This document shows, piece by piece, positions 1 to 9,549 of a stretch of 64,000 bases of DNA. Made by a program: the position numbers and the translations under genes. The DNA is from Lautropia sp. (GTDB lineage Bacteria; Pseudomonadota; Gammaproteobacteria; Burkholderiales; Burkholderiaceae_E), in contig JAUNAC010000002.1 of the NCBI GenBank assembly GCA_030527825.1, positions 532,444-596,443 of the forward strand, read 5' to 3'. Position 1 is the first letter of the stretch. Every line of letters starts with the position of its first letter. Under the pieces are notes generated by a model. It saw only the letters and a list, made by a program, of their open reading frames with translations. It ran no database searches and was not told the DNA's origin.

Positions 1-1
1 T

Positions 2-754
2 CAGGGGTATGCCCATGGCCATGGGGATCGCCGGCGTGGCGATGAGCATTCGGGCAGGCATGATCCGTCCCGTTTTGCCGCTGGTGCAGGCGAAAGCGCA
101 GCGCGGCGTTCGTTCCACCATCGTGACGGAGCTCGTCATACAGGCCGTGATGACTGGAGTCCACGTATTCGACGTGATGAAGAGCGCAGTTTCAGGCGCG
201 GTGGCGATGGATATGGCAGTGACAAGGGACGTCCCATGGGAGAGGGCACGCGACATGGCCACGAAGGCGCGCGTGCGCGCCCAACTCACCGGATGGATGA
301 GCGCCGCCCATTTGATCGCGAGCGAAAAGCGGATCGTGGCTTTGATGAGCGGAATCGCGGTCATGAGCGTGGCAGCAGGCGTGCTGTCGGTGTAGCGGGT
401 GACCGGGGGGAGCGGCGTGAGCGGGTTGCGGGCGACTGGAAACCGCGCCGTGATCGTTCCCAGGGCACCGATAGAAGTTCTGGCGATGCCCATTCCAGCC
501 CCAGGGCGCGCAAGCCATGGTCGGAAGGTGCTCGCCCAGGCAGCTCGGGGCGGGGCGGTCCGCGCTTTGGCCAGCGCCATGACGGAGCCCCCTGGCAGGG
601 ACGGGATGCCCGTCGTGGGACAGCACGCCCTGACAACAGGGATGGACGTTTGGGTGATCGGAATGGCCGTATGATGGGGGGCCGTCGGGGCGGCACACCA
701 CTGGACCCGGACCGTGCCTTTCGTTCGTCGCCGGATGAGGGGCGCGGAGAGTAA
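2..754 (+). CDS. Arg/Gly/Asp-rich C-terminal tail of a truncated protein
   Basis: The reading frame is open from the first bases of the window to a TAA at 752-754, so only the C-terminal 250 residues are present. They are extremely rich in Arg, Gly, Asp, His and Ser, with repeated RGD, RDG and GRG-like patches and no visible folded domain. In betaproteobacteria such tails are common on the 23S rRNA pseudouridine synthase RluB and on RhlE-type DEAD-box helicases, where they bind RNA. I cannot choose between these without the catalytic part. Other frames are also open here because of base composition, but this one has the coherent low-complexity character of an RNA-binding tail and ends just before a hairpin and a new promoter-like region. 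Coding status is moderately sure and the family is unresolved. Confidence 0.55.
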   Translation, partial: QGYAHGHGDRRRGDEHSGRHDPSRFAAGAGESAARRSFHHRDGARHTGRDDWSPRIRRDEERSFRRGGDGYGSDKGRPMGEGTRHGHEGARARPTHRMDERRPFDRERKADRGFDERNRGHERGSRRAVGVAGDRGERRERVAGDWKPRRDRSQGTDRSSGDAHSSPRARKPWSEGARPGSSGRGGPRFGQRHDGAPWQGRDARRGTARPDNRDGRLGDRNGRMMGGRRGGTPLDPDRAFRSSPDEGRGE

Positions 755-805
755 TACATAAGCTGTTGCTTTGTGCTGCCGGGTATTCATACACTGTCGG
801 CAGCA

Positions 806-839
806 TCTTCAGGCGTCGCTACCTGGCGATGCCTGAAGA
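806..839. terminator. Strong hairpin downstream of the RG-rich gene
   Basis: Arms at 806-819 and 826-839 (TCTTCAGGCGTCGC and GCGATGCCTGAAGA) pair over 14 bp, with a single G-U and a 6-nt loop. It lies 52 bp after the stop at 754 and 51 bp before the hydrolase start. There is no T-run on either side, so it is not a canonical intrinsic terminator. It may end the upstream transcript, protect a 3' end or act in the leader of the next gene. Confidence 0.4.
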
Positions 840-850
840 CGGACGATCGT

Positions 851-856
851 TATAAT
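851..856 (+). promoter_or_regulatory. Possible -10 box before the alpha/beta hydrolase
   Basis: A perfect TATAAT lies 34 bp upstream of the chosen ATG at 890, directly after the 806-839 hairpin. I see no good -35 hexamer at 16-18 bp spacing because that position falls inside the hairpin. It is therefore only a candidate sigma-70 promoter for the hydrolase and possibly for recCBD. Confidence 0.3.
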
Positions 857-889
857 TTCGCGCATGGATTCTGCCATGCGGGGCGTCCC

Positions 890-1621
890 ATGAGGGCATT
901 GGCTAAAGGCATATCGCAGACAGTGGGTGGGCTCCCCACTGTGCTTGTTCCTGGCCTGTTGTGCACACCACAACTTTATGCTGCACAGTTATCCCTATTT
1001 TGGGCGGCAGGGCCGGTATTTCTGGCTGATACCACAAGACATCGAACACTGGGCGATCTGGCGCGTAACTTGCTGCACCAGGCACCGCCTGAATTCCGGC
1101 TGGTTGGCTTCTCCATGGGAGGCTATATTGCGTTCGAGGTCCTGCGTCTGGCGCCGTCGCGTGTCAAGGAGCTCATTTTGATAGACACCTCGGCGCGCAG
1201 CGATACACAGCAGATACGTGAACGTCGTCAGCAGATGATTCATCTTGCGCAGAATGGCCGGTTTGGGCGGATTCCGCTGATGTTTTCCAGGCTGGTCGCG
1301 CCGGGTCGTTCCCATGACACCCAGCTGGCCTCGGTCGTGGAAGCCATGCGCATGAGCATAGGCGCCGAAGCATTTGTTCGTCAGCAGCAGGCCATGCTTA
1401 ACCGCCCGGACGCCCGGCCGGGTCTGCGCAATATTGCTTGCCGGACACTGATCATGGTTGGCGAAGAAGACAGGGTAACGCCAGTTTCTGCTGCACACGA
1501 GATGTACGGAGACATTTCCCAGGCAAGGCTGGTCACTATCCAGAATGCAGGTCACCTCGCCCCCATGGAACAGCCTGAAGCAGTCAACACCGCCCTGCAG
1601 CACTGGCTTATGGCAGGATAG
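890..1621 (+). CDS. Alpha/beta hydrolase
   Basis: A 243-residue cytoplasmic alpha/beta-hydrolase-fold protein. The nucleophile elbow GFSMGG places the catalytic Ser at residue 75. The acid is probably Asp194 in GEEDRVTP, and the base His222 in GHLAPMEQP, all in the usual order and spacing. The oxyanion region near residues 19-25 reads VPGLLCT. The frame is open upstream to 773, but the residues before 890 do not resemble the family and the TATAAT-like box falls between, so ATG 890 is preferred. Substrate cannot be deduced; the family includes esterases, lactonases and acyl hydrolases. The stop is 3 bp before recC, suggesting co-transcription. Confidence 0.8.
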   Translation: MRALAKGISQTVGGLPTVLVPGLLCTPQLYAAQLSLFWAAGPVFLADTTRHRTLGDLARNLLHQAPPEFRLVGFSMGGYIAFEVLRLAPSRVKELILIDTSARSDTQQIRERRQQMIHLAQNGRFGRIPLMFSRLVAPGRSHDTQLASVVEAMRMSIGAEAFVRQQQAMLNRPDARPGLRNIACRTLIMVGEEDRVTPVSAAHEMYGDISQARLVTIQNAGHLAPMEQPEAVNTALQHWLMAG

Positions 1622-1624
1622 TTC

Positions 1625-4600
1625 ATGAATCAACACGATATATCGCCTGGATTCATCATCATCCACGGCAACCATTCTGAAACGCTGCGTGATCTGCTTG
1701 GTGAATGGATGCGGGCTTATCCCCTGGCGCCATTGGAAAATGAAGTGATTCTGGTCCAAAGCAATGGTATTGCGCAGTGGCTGACGCTGTCGCTGGCATC
1801 GGATCCATCGGCTGGTGAGGGAGGCCAGGGTATCGCTGCCGCGCTGGATATGCAGTTGCCATCCCGTTTCATTTGGCAGGTCTATCGCCAGGTACTCGGG
1901 GAGGTACAGGTACCGTTGCGTTCCCCGTTTGGTAAAGACCTGTTGCTGTGGCGTTTGATGCGTTTGCTGCCAGACGTGATTGAACAACCTGTTTTCGCGC
2001 CACTGGCGCGTTTTTTGAAGGATGATCCGCTGCTCCGTCGCCGTCATCAGCTGGCTGAACGGGTGGCGGATCTGTACGATCAATATCAGGTGTATCGTGC
2101 CGACTGGCTGGAGGATTGGGCCAGTGGAAAGGATCAACTGCGCCTGCAACGGCAGGGAACGGTTTCCATGGCTACAGACCAGAGCTTCGAGAACGTTCGC
2201 TGGCAGCCGGTGTTGTGGCGTCTGTTGCTGGAAGATGCAGGAGAAGAGGGGTGGCGCAACCGTGCTCATATCCACGCACGTTTCATGGAAGCTTGCCGAG
2301 ATATGAATCGTCCCCGGCCTTCCAGTCTGGCCAGAAGGGTATTCGTCTTTGGTATATCTGCCATGCCTCGCCAGGCGCTGGACGTTCTGGCTGTTCTGGG
2401 GCGTTGGTCTCAAGTGCTGATATGCCTGCAGAATCCATGCCGGCATTATTGGGCTGACATCGTTCCTGAGCGTACCCTGCTGTCGGCGAGCAGTTTCCGC
2501 CACGCCCCCAAGGTTGTAGATGGCAAGGCCGTGCTGAAACGTTTGCCGGGTATCGACCATGGACATGCTCTACTGGCTGCCTGGGGGCGGCAAGGGCGTG
2601 ATCTCATCGCGATGCTGGCAGAGCATGATGATCTGGAACAGTCGGAAAGTCGTCTGGGTGACATCAGTCGCCGCGCGGATGTCTTTGTCGATTTGCCGGC
2701 AGACACCCTGTTGTCCCAGATCCAGCAGGATATTCTGGATCTGGATCCCTTGACGGCCACAAGACAACGATGGCCAGCGGTGGATGCCCAGCAGGACATA
2801 TCCATCCGTTTTCATGTCTGCCACAGTCCGCAGCGTGAGGTCGAAGTACTGCATGATCAGTTGTTGACGGCCTTTGCAGCAGACGCTTCTCTCCAGCCCG
2901 GAAACGTGCTGGTGATGGTGCCGGATATTCAGCGATTTGCACCACATATTGAAGCGGTATTTGGTCTTTATTCTGCGGATGACCCGCATTTCATCCCATT
3001 TTCCATTGCGGATCGCTCATCCCGCGCGCAAGAGCCGTTGTTGCGTGCGGTGGAATTTCTGCTGTCTTTGCCGATGGCAAGGATTACGGCCAGTGACGTG
3101 ATGGACTTGCTGGATGTTTCTGCCGTCCAGCGCCGATTCGATATCGACATCACCGAACTGCCCACGTTGAAGCAATGGATCGAACGCAGTGGTATTCGCT
3201 GGGGATTGAACAAAGGGCAGCGCGCCAGTTTGGGTCTGGGAGAGTCTGTTGATGCCAACACCTGGCATTTTGGCATGCAGCGGATGTTGCTCGGTTATGC
3301 CGTTGGCGGTGGCGGCAGCTGGGCAGGCATTGAGCCCCTGGATGATGTGAGTGGACTGGATGCGCCATTGGTCGGAAAAATGATGGCATTGATTGATGCC
3401 CTGACTCATGCCTGGACTGTTCTTTCCAGACAGGCGACCCCTGCCGAGTGGGTGGTCAGTCTGCGGGCCATGCTATCCAGTTTCATGTTGCCTGCCAATG
3501 ATCACGAGGCATGGCTATTGATGCAGCTGGAAGACGCACTTCATCAATGGCTGCAGGATTGTGAAGAAACCTGCATGCGGGCGCCCCTGCCGCTTTCGGT
3601 GGTCAGCGAGCACTGGTTGTCATCGCTGGATGATGACGGGCTGACGAAGCGTTTTTTCGCGGGTGCGGTCACCTTTGCGACACTGATGCCCATGCGTGCG
3701 ATTCCATTCCGTCATGTGTGTTTGCTGGGGATGAATGACAAGGAATTCCCGCGCGAGAAGTCGGCAGCCGACTTTGATCTGATGTCGGCCGACTATCGGC
3801 CGGGCGATCGCTCCCGGCGGGAGGATGATCATTATTTGTTTTTGGAGGCATTACTGTCGGCACGGGAGAGGCTGTACATCAGTTGGGAGGGACGCAGTGC
3901 ACTGGACAACGCCTATAAGCCACCCTCGGTGCTGGTTGCGCAGTTGCGCGATCATTTGCGCGCTGGCTGGCGACTTTCAGGTGCAGAACGGAGCGGACGG
4001 GATGCGTTGCTGGAGCGCTTGACCACCGTGCACCGACTGCAACCATTTTCACGGGCATATTATGAACAGCCGGCGGGGCAGCCAGATTTGCTGCTGCCGC
4101 CCGGTGACGGTTTGTTCAGTCATGTGCAGGCATGGCGTCGATCCTTGCAGGCGCTGGATTCGTCATGTGCAGAACCTGCCATGACTGAGCATAATGATCT
4201 GGCTGATATGCCAGCGAAAGGCATGACAGTGCAGTCGGAGGTCACTGCCAGCAACCTTTGCCTGTCGCCCATGCAGCCAGTATCGCTGCTTGATCTGGAT
4301 ACGCTTGGCAGTTTTATCGCCCATCCTGTGAGGAAATTTTTCCATTGCCAATTGAACATCAATCTTGGCACTGGAGACGAGGAGGCTGATGACAACGAGC
4401 CTTTTTCGGTTGGCGGTTTACAGAACTGGAAGATTCGCGACGAGCTCCTGGCATGCCAGAAACATGCGCTTCAGCAAGGCCGGTCTACAGGCGAGGCGCT
4501 GGAGGAAAGCCTGGCGGCTCTATTGCGTACAGGGTTGATGCCTGTCGGTGGGTTTGGTCAGTTGGCAGCCCAGAACCTGGGAGAGCCAGCGAGGAGCGTA

Positions 4601-5311
4601 TTTGACGCCTATGTCAGGGACCTGGAAAACGCTCCCAGTGCTTTGCCTGACCAGATCGTCAGTCTGGACGAGGTGGTATTTAAGGATCAGCCCCTGATCC
4701 TGTTGCCGGCGGTCACTGGGCGCATCGACCAGCTGCGCCGAACTGCCGAGGGAGGGCGTCGTCGGGTGCTGCTGACCGCGAGCAACTTGATCAATAGACG
4801 GCCAAATAATCAGGGTAAATATCATTATGGAAAACTCTTGCCGCATTGGGTCATTCATGTGGCTGCGCATTTGACAGGGGAGTCGTTGACAACGGTAGTG
4901 CACAGCTTCAATGGCGTGGTGACGATTTCTCCAATAGCCGATGACATGGCAGGCGATATATGGCGCAATCTGCTATTGGCCTGGTATGAGGGCATGAGAC
5001 GGCCTTTGCCCTTTGCGGTCCAGTCTGCCGCTGCATGGCATTTTGAACGAGCCCGGCTTGATGGGCAGGCAGAGGCCGATGCTTTTGCCCCGGCTGAATG
5101 GCACATCGTTGAATCAGGTGATACGCGTGGGGTCTATGAAGGCGACGGCTTTTGGGAAAAAGGGGAGCGGAGTGATGATCCGCATTTACAGCGCGCATTT
5201 GCCACCTTTCAGTCGCTGTGGTCAGAGGGGGAGTTCGATCTCTGGGTGAGCCGGCTGATGTCTCCCTTGATTCACCATGTAAAGCAGTCGAGTGCTGGCA
5301 GCGGTGAATGA
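1625..5311 (+). CDS. recC: RecBCD subunit RecC (exodeoxyribonuclease V gamma)
   Basis: RecC is the Chi-recognition subunit of the RecBCD helicase-nuclease that resects double-strand DNA ends for RecA loading. The 1228-residue product is slightly longer than the 1122-residue Escherichia coli protein. Its N-terminus (HGNHSETLRDLL, then VQSNGIAQWL) is the typical RecC start, corresponding to an inactivated SF1 helicase fold. A PMRAIPFRHVCLLGMND segment near residue 680 is characteristic. The C-terminal third corresponds to the nuclease-like domain that contacts RecB. The stop overlaps the recB start in an ATGA. The order recC-recB-recD lacks the ptrA insertion found in enterics. Confidence 0.95.
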   Translation: MNQHDISPGFIIIHGNHSETLRDLLGEWMRAYPLAPLENEVILVQSNGIAQWLTLSLASDPSAGEGGQGIAAALDMQLPSRFIWQVYRQVLGEVQVPLRSPFGKDLLLWRLMRLLPDVIEQPVFAPLARFLKDDPLLRRRHQLAERVADLYDQYQVYRADWLEDWASGKDQLRLQRQGTVSMATDQSFENVRWQPVLWRLLLEDAGEEGWRNRAHIHARFMEACRDMNRPRPSSLARRVFVFGISAMPRQALDVLAVLGRWSQVLICLQNPCRHYWADIVPERTLLSASSFRHAPKVVDGKAVLKRLPGIDHGHALLAAWGRQGRDLIAMLAEHDDLEQSESRLGDISRRADVFVDLPADTLLSQIQQDILDLDPLTATRQRWPAVDAQQDISIRFHVCHSPQREVEVLHDQLLTAFAADASLQPGNVLVMVPDIQRFAPHIEAVFGLYSADDPHFIPFSIADRSSRAQEPLLRAVEFLLSLPMARITASDVMDLLDVSAVQRRFDIDITELPTLKQWIERSGIRWGLNKGQRASLGLGESVDANTWHFGMQRMLLGYAVGGGGSWAGIEPLDDVSGLDAPLVGKMMALIDALTHAWTVLSRQATPAEWVVSLRAMLSSFMLPANDHEAWLLMQLEDALHQWLQDCEETCMRAPLPLSVVSEHWLSSLDDDGLTKRFFAGAVTFATLMPMRAIPFRHVCLLGMNDKEFPREKSAADFDLMSADYRPGDRSRREDDHYLFLEALLSARERLYISWEGRSALDNAYKPPSVLVAQLRDHLRAGWRLSGAERSGRDALLERLTTVHRLQPFSRAYYEQPAGQPDLLLPPGDGLFSHVQAWRRSLQALDSSCAEPAMTEHNDLADMPAKGMTVQSEVTASNLCLSPMQPVSLLDLDTLGSFIAHPVRKFFHCQLNINLGTGDEEADDNEPFSVGGLQNWKIRDELLACQKHALQQGRSTGEALEESLAALLRTGLMPVGGFGQLAAQNLGEPARSVFDAYVRDLENAPSALPDQIVSLDEVVFKDQPLILLPAVTGRIDQLRRTAEGGRRRVLLTASNLINRRPNNQGKYHYGKLLPHWVIHVAAHLTGESLTTVVHSFNGVVTISPIADDMAGDIWRNLLLAWYEGMRRPLPFAVQSAAAWHFERARLDGQAEADAFAPAEWHIVESGDTRGVYEGDGFWEKGERSDDPHLQRAFATFQSLWSEGEFDLWVSRLMSPLIHHVKQSSAGSGE

Positions 5312-8300
5312 CAGCAGGCAACTATAGGCGATGTAAAGGATCAGTGGGGGTCAAGTTGCGAATGGGTGATGGTGTCGATGTTTCCATGATTTCCCGGATG
5401 TCTGAACCGGAGGCGGTGGAGCCACTTTCTTTTCCACTTTGGGGAAGTCGTCTGATTGAGGCCAGTGCAGGCACCGGCAAAACCTATACGATTGCTGCCT
5501 TATATCTGCGTTTGGTACTGGGCCATCATACGGAACGCGGTCAGGGAGGGGATGCCGCCAGAGGTCCACTGGATCCGCCGGAAATCCTTGTGGTGACCTT
5601 TACCGAGGCTGCTACGCTGGAGTTACGCGATCGTATCCGGGAACGTCTGGCGGAGGCAGCGGATTTTTTTCGTTCAGGTGCACTCGAAAATCTGGGGCAT
5701 GCTGCCGATGACGCTTGCCACGCGACAGAGCCGGACAGGTATTTGGATGAGTTGCGCGCCAGTTATGCGCCCGAGAGCTGGCCGGATTGTGCGGTCCGTC
5801 TGCAATTGGCCGCTGAATGGATGGATGAGGCAGCGGTATCGACCATCCATGGCTGGTGCAGCAAAATGCTTCGTGAACATGCTTTTGACAGTGGTTCACT
5901 GTTCTCATTGAAAATGGTGGAGGATGATGAAGGGTTGCTGATTGAATCCATCCGGGATTATTGGCGAAGCCATGTCCAGCAGTTCAATCGGATGGAGGCA
6001 ATGCTGTTCAGTAGCTACTGGGGAAATTTTTCGAATGTTTGCGAAACATTGAAAAATGATCTGCAAAAGCTTGTGGCCGTTGACTTTCCAGAGCCCTGTT
6101 CACCGCACGATGCGATGCGATCTGCTCTGGACCGCCTGGCGCAGCAGAAAGCAAAATGGCAGGGAAACAGACTGGGTCAGCTCAGGCAGGTATTGCTCAC
6201 GGCCCGGGAAAAAAAGAGTGTAAATGGCAACAGATTGCGTCAAAAAACGCTGCTGGATAGATTTGATGAGCTGGAAAGGTGGGCAAAGGATGAGGATTCC
6301 TGCATTCCTATTGATAACAAAGGAACTGCATGGTCATTTGGGGATGGGAATAGCAGTCCATTCCGATGGATGCGCAATTGGTGTACACCAGAAGGGGCGC
6401 GCCGCAACTGGAAAACCTATCCGGAAGATGGCATTCGCTTATTTGAGGAAATGGACGAATTGCTGCAGGCATTTGAGTTTGTAAATGAACTGAAGTATCC
6501 CGTCATGCTGCATGCCGCCCATTGGGTCAGTAAATGGCATCGGCAGGAAAGGGAGCAGCGGGGAGAGCTCGGGTTTGATGATATGCTGGAAAAGCTTGAC
6601 AGTGCGCTGCAATCCCCGTCGGGAAATGTGCTTGCCGCACGTATCAGGCGACAGTTTCCGGTTGCGATGATAGACGAGTTTCAGGATACAGATCCGCTGC
6701 AATACAGAATATTCAACCGTATATACAATATTTCTGACAATGATCCTGATACTGCGTTGATCCTGATCGGCGATCCGAAGCAGGCAATTTATGCGTTTCG
6801 GAATGCCGATATTTATACTTATCTTCGCGCGCGGGAAGCGACTGCTGGCCGACATTATACGCTCAACAGAAACTTCCGCTCGTCGTCAGGAATGGTTGAG
6901 GCAGTTAACCGTCTGTTTGATCGCGCTGAAAAGCGCGCGCATGCACGTGGTGCATTCAGATTCCGGAAAGCAGCCCCCGACAGTGGATCGGCAGCCGCTT
7001 CCAATGTGTTGCCATTTTATCCCGTCATTGCCCAGGGCCGCGAAGACATATGGCAGGACCCGCGCCATCAATCCGGGCAGACACCTGCTCTGACGATCTG
7101 GCGACCTGCTCCGGATGATCCTGGCAATCTGGATAAAAGCAGCTACCAAAATCGCTTTGCCCGCGCAACTGCCTGTGAGATCGCTTTTCTTCTTGGCGCC
7201 GAGATAGAGGGGAGCATGGGGGCAGGTGGTGTGGCACGCATGGGTGATCGTGGTCTGCGGCCTGCAGATATCGCAGTGCTGGTCAACAATGGACCACAGG
7301 CTGCGCTGGTGCGACAGGCACTGTCCCGGCACGGCGTGGCAAGCATTTATCTGTCAGACCGGGCATCGGTATATGCCAGTCCAGTGGTAGCTGATGTGGA
7401 ACGATTTTTGAGGGCCTGTGCTGAACCCGCTCATGGTCCCACGCTTCGGGCAGCGTTGGGAAGTGATCTTGCCGGGCTATCAATGAATGACTTGAGCCGC
7501 CTTCAACACGATGAAGAGTTTTGGGAGGCTTGGCTGAGACGCTTTCAGAACTATCACCGAATCTGGCGCGGACAGGGTGTATTGCCTGCAATTCGTACGC
7601 TGCTTCAGGACTTTGGCATGACGGAGCGGCTGTTGAGAGAGGGCCGGGAGCGCGAGCTGACCGACTTGCTTCATGTGTCGGAGTTATTGCAGACCGCCTC
7701 AAAGGTTCTGGATGGTGAGCATGCGTTGATCCGTTTTTTAGTGGAGCAGCGTCATGATCCATCCGGTGGCTCGGATGAACGGCAACAGCGCCTGGAAAGT
7801 GATGAAGCACGGGTTCGGATCGTTACCGTTCACAAGTCAAAGGGCCTGGAATATCCGTTGGTATTCATTCCCTTTTTCTGCTCCGTCAAGACTGTCGATC
7901 CTGGATCTCTGCTGTTCTCATGGCACGATGAGGATGGAAACCTCCATCATACGTTGAATCGTGAATACAATCCGGGCGGATCTGACGAACAGAGTCCGGG
8001 ACGGGATGGTGAAGATTTCCAGAGCAAGGCTGATGAAGATCGACTGGCCGAGGATTTGCGGAAATTGTATGTTGCGCTGACCCGAGCGCGTTATGCAACA
8101 TGGGTCGGCATTGATACAGTGAACCAGTTTGAATCCAGCGCTGCCGCGTATTTATTGGGATATGACGCTTCACATTGCATGTTGGATGACGAGGAAAAGC
8201 CTTCAAAAAAAACAAAATCGGATTCGGCATCCAAAAAGCAGGAAAAGGATCGGAAAAAACAGCTGCAGCGCCAGGTACTGGATGATTGCCTCAAGCAGCT

Positions 8301-9549
8301 CATACTTGACGCACCTGCTGGGCAGATTGCGGTGACAGTGCCTCCCGAATGTGACGATCGTGGGGGCTGTCGTTCGAGGGCCACATGTTCCTCCCGGGGC
8401 GTTGTATGGAAAACACCGCCGGATCTGCCTGCCCGGCGCTGGCAAAAGTGGTGGATTGCCAGTTATTCGGCATTAGAAACAGCCTCCACCAATATCAGCT
8501 GGGCCAGTGGTCCCGTTATATCGCCGGCAGCTGCTGACGGAGATGCGATGGTGTCATCTGATCCCGTATGGTCAGCAGAGTCTGCGCGCGCAGATGACTG
8601 GCACGAATATATGCCTCTGGCCATTGCAGATGTCGATGATGCAGAGGATGATCCGGGCGGGTATACGCTGCCGGTGACTGCTGCTCCACAGCCTGATGGG
8701 CACAGTTTTCATGACTTTCCGCGTGGCCCACGTCCAGGAACTTTTTTGCATGGCATTTTGGAGTGGATAGGTGTACAGGGTTTTGCCACACTGGCACAGG
8801 CGCCCGAATTGTTGCGTGCGGAAATTGCACGGCGCCTGCTTCATCGCCCGGACTGGCGGGTCTGGCAGGGTGTGCTGAACAGTTCGTTGTCATATCTGCT
8901 CACAGTTCCGTTGCGGATCCGGGACGAGATAGATGACAGTTCATCTCCCGATCCGGTAGGGGGCAGGGGACGACGAAGTGCCGACATTGTGCTGTCCGAT
9001 CTTCAGCAGTATCAGACGGAAATGAGTTTCATGTTGTCTGTCGAGCAGTTGGACGTAAAGCTGCTTGATGTTTGGGTTCACAAAAACATATATCCGGGGA
9101 AGCCCAGGCCGATGCTGCTGGCTGATCAGCTGAATGGAATGCTAAAGGGGTTTATTGACCTTGTTTTTGAATGGGAGGGGTGTTACTACGTATTGGATTA
9201 CAAATCGAATTGGCTCGGAAGTAGCGTAGAGAGCTATTCTTATGAACGCATGCTGGATGCGGTTCTGGGACACCGCTACGATATTCAATACCTGTTCTAT
9301 CTGCTGGCCTTGCATCGCCTGCTCAGGTCGCGTATCCCTGACTATGATTATGATCGTCATGTGGGGGGGGCAGTTTATATTTTCCTCCGTGGCGTTGTGG
9401 CGGATAAATCAGGGGTTTTTTACGCACGACCGCCCAGGAAGGTGATTGAGGCGCTTGATGCCGCTTTTCAGGGTGATGTGTCAGTATTGATGACATCGGG
9501 TGTGTCCGCTGAGCAACGTCAGCACGATCTGTCTGGGAATGTGGAATGA
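5308..9549 (+). CDS. recB: RecBCD subunit RecB (exodeoxyribonuclease V beta)
   Basis: RecB is the 3'-to-5' SF1 helicase and only nuclease of RecBCD. Helicase motifs occur in order: Walker A EASAGTGKT at residues 51-59, the Walker B box MIDEFQDTDPLQ, GDPKQAIYAFR, and VHKSKGLEYPLVF. The C-terminal nuclease domain has GFIDLVFEW followed by YVLDYKSNWLG, matching the metal-binding Asp-Asp-Lys of E. coli RecB. At 1413 residues it is about 230 longer than E. coli RecB. Much of the excess lies in a charged Lys/Ser-rich linker near residues 955-990 and the segment after it. The ATG at 5308 overlaps the recC stop; an internal ATG at 5398 would remove 30 poorly conserved residues. Confidence 0.95.
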   Translation: MTAGNYRRCKGSVGVKLRMGDGVDVSMISRMSEPEAVEPLSFPLWGSRLIEASAGTGKTYTIAALYLRLVLGHHTERGQGGDAARGPLDPPEILVVTFTEAATLELRDRIRERLAEAADFFRSGALENLGHAADDACHATEPDRYLDELRASYAPESWPDCAVRLQLAAEWMDEAAVSTIHGWCSKMLREHAFDSGSLFSLKMVEDDEGLLIESIRDYWRSHVQQFNRMEAMLFSSYWGNFSNVCETLKNDLQKLVAVDFPEPCSPHDAMRSALDRLAQQKAKWQGNRLGQLRQVLLTAREKKSVNGNRLRQKTLLDRFDELERWAKDEDSCIPIDNKGTAWSFGDGNSSPFRWMRNWCTPEGARRNWKTYPEDGIRLFEEMDELLQAFEFVNELKYPVMLHAAHWVSKWHRQEREQRGELGFDDMLEKLDSALQSPSGNVLAARIRRQFPVAMIDEFQDTDPLQYRIFNRIYNISDNDPDTALILIGDPKQAIYAFRNADIYTYLRAREATAGRHYTLNRNFRSSSGMVEAVNRLFDRAEKRAHARGAFRFRKAAPDSGSAAASNVLPFYPVIAQGREDIWQDPRHQSGQTPALTIWRPAPDDPGNLDKSSYQNRFARATACEIAFLLGAEIEGSMGAGGVARMGDRGLRPADIAVLVNNGPQAALVRQALSRHGVASIYLSDRASVYASPVVADVERFLRACAEPAHGPTLRAALGSDLAGLSMNDLSRLQHDEEFWEAWLRRFQNYHRIWRGQGVLPAIRTLLQDFGMTERLLREGRERELTDLLHVSELLQTASKVLDGEHALIRFLVEQRHDPSGGSDERQQRLESDEARVRIVTVHKSKGLEYPLVFIPFFCSVKTVDPGSLLFSWHDEDGNLHHTLNREYNPGGSDEQSPGRDGEDFQSKADEDRLAEDLRKLYVALTRARYATWVGIDTVNQFESSAAAYLLGYDASHCMLDDEEKPSKKTKSDSASKKQEKDRKKQLQRQVLDDCLKQLILDAPAGQIAVTVPPECDDRGGCRSRATCSSRGVVWKTPPDLPARRWQKWWIASYSALETASTNISWASGPVISPAAADGDAMVSSDPVWSAESARADDWHEYMPLAIADVDDAEDDPGGYTLPVTAAPQPDGHSFHDFPRGPRPGTFLHGILEWIGVQGFATLAQAPELLRAEIARRLLHRPDWRVWQGVLNSSLSYLLTVPLRIRDEIDDSSSPDPVGGRGRRSADIVLSDLQQYQTEMSFMLSVEQLDVKLLDVWVHKNIYPGKPRPMLLADQLNGMLKGFIDLVFEWEGCYYVLDYKSNWLGSSVESYSYERMLDAVLGHRYDIQYLFYLLALHRLLRSRIPDYDYDRHVGGAVYIFLRGVVADKSGVFYARPPRKVIEALDAAFQGDVSVLMTSGVSAEQRQHDLSGNVE

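Noticed and set aside
995-2566. Long minus-strand open frame opposite the hydrolase and recC
   Set aside because: It lies antisense to well-supported genes, has no recognisable family and reflects codon bias of the true strand.
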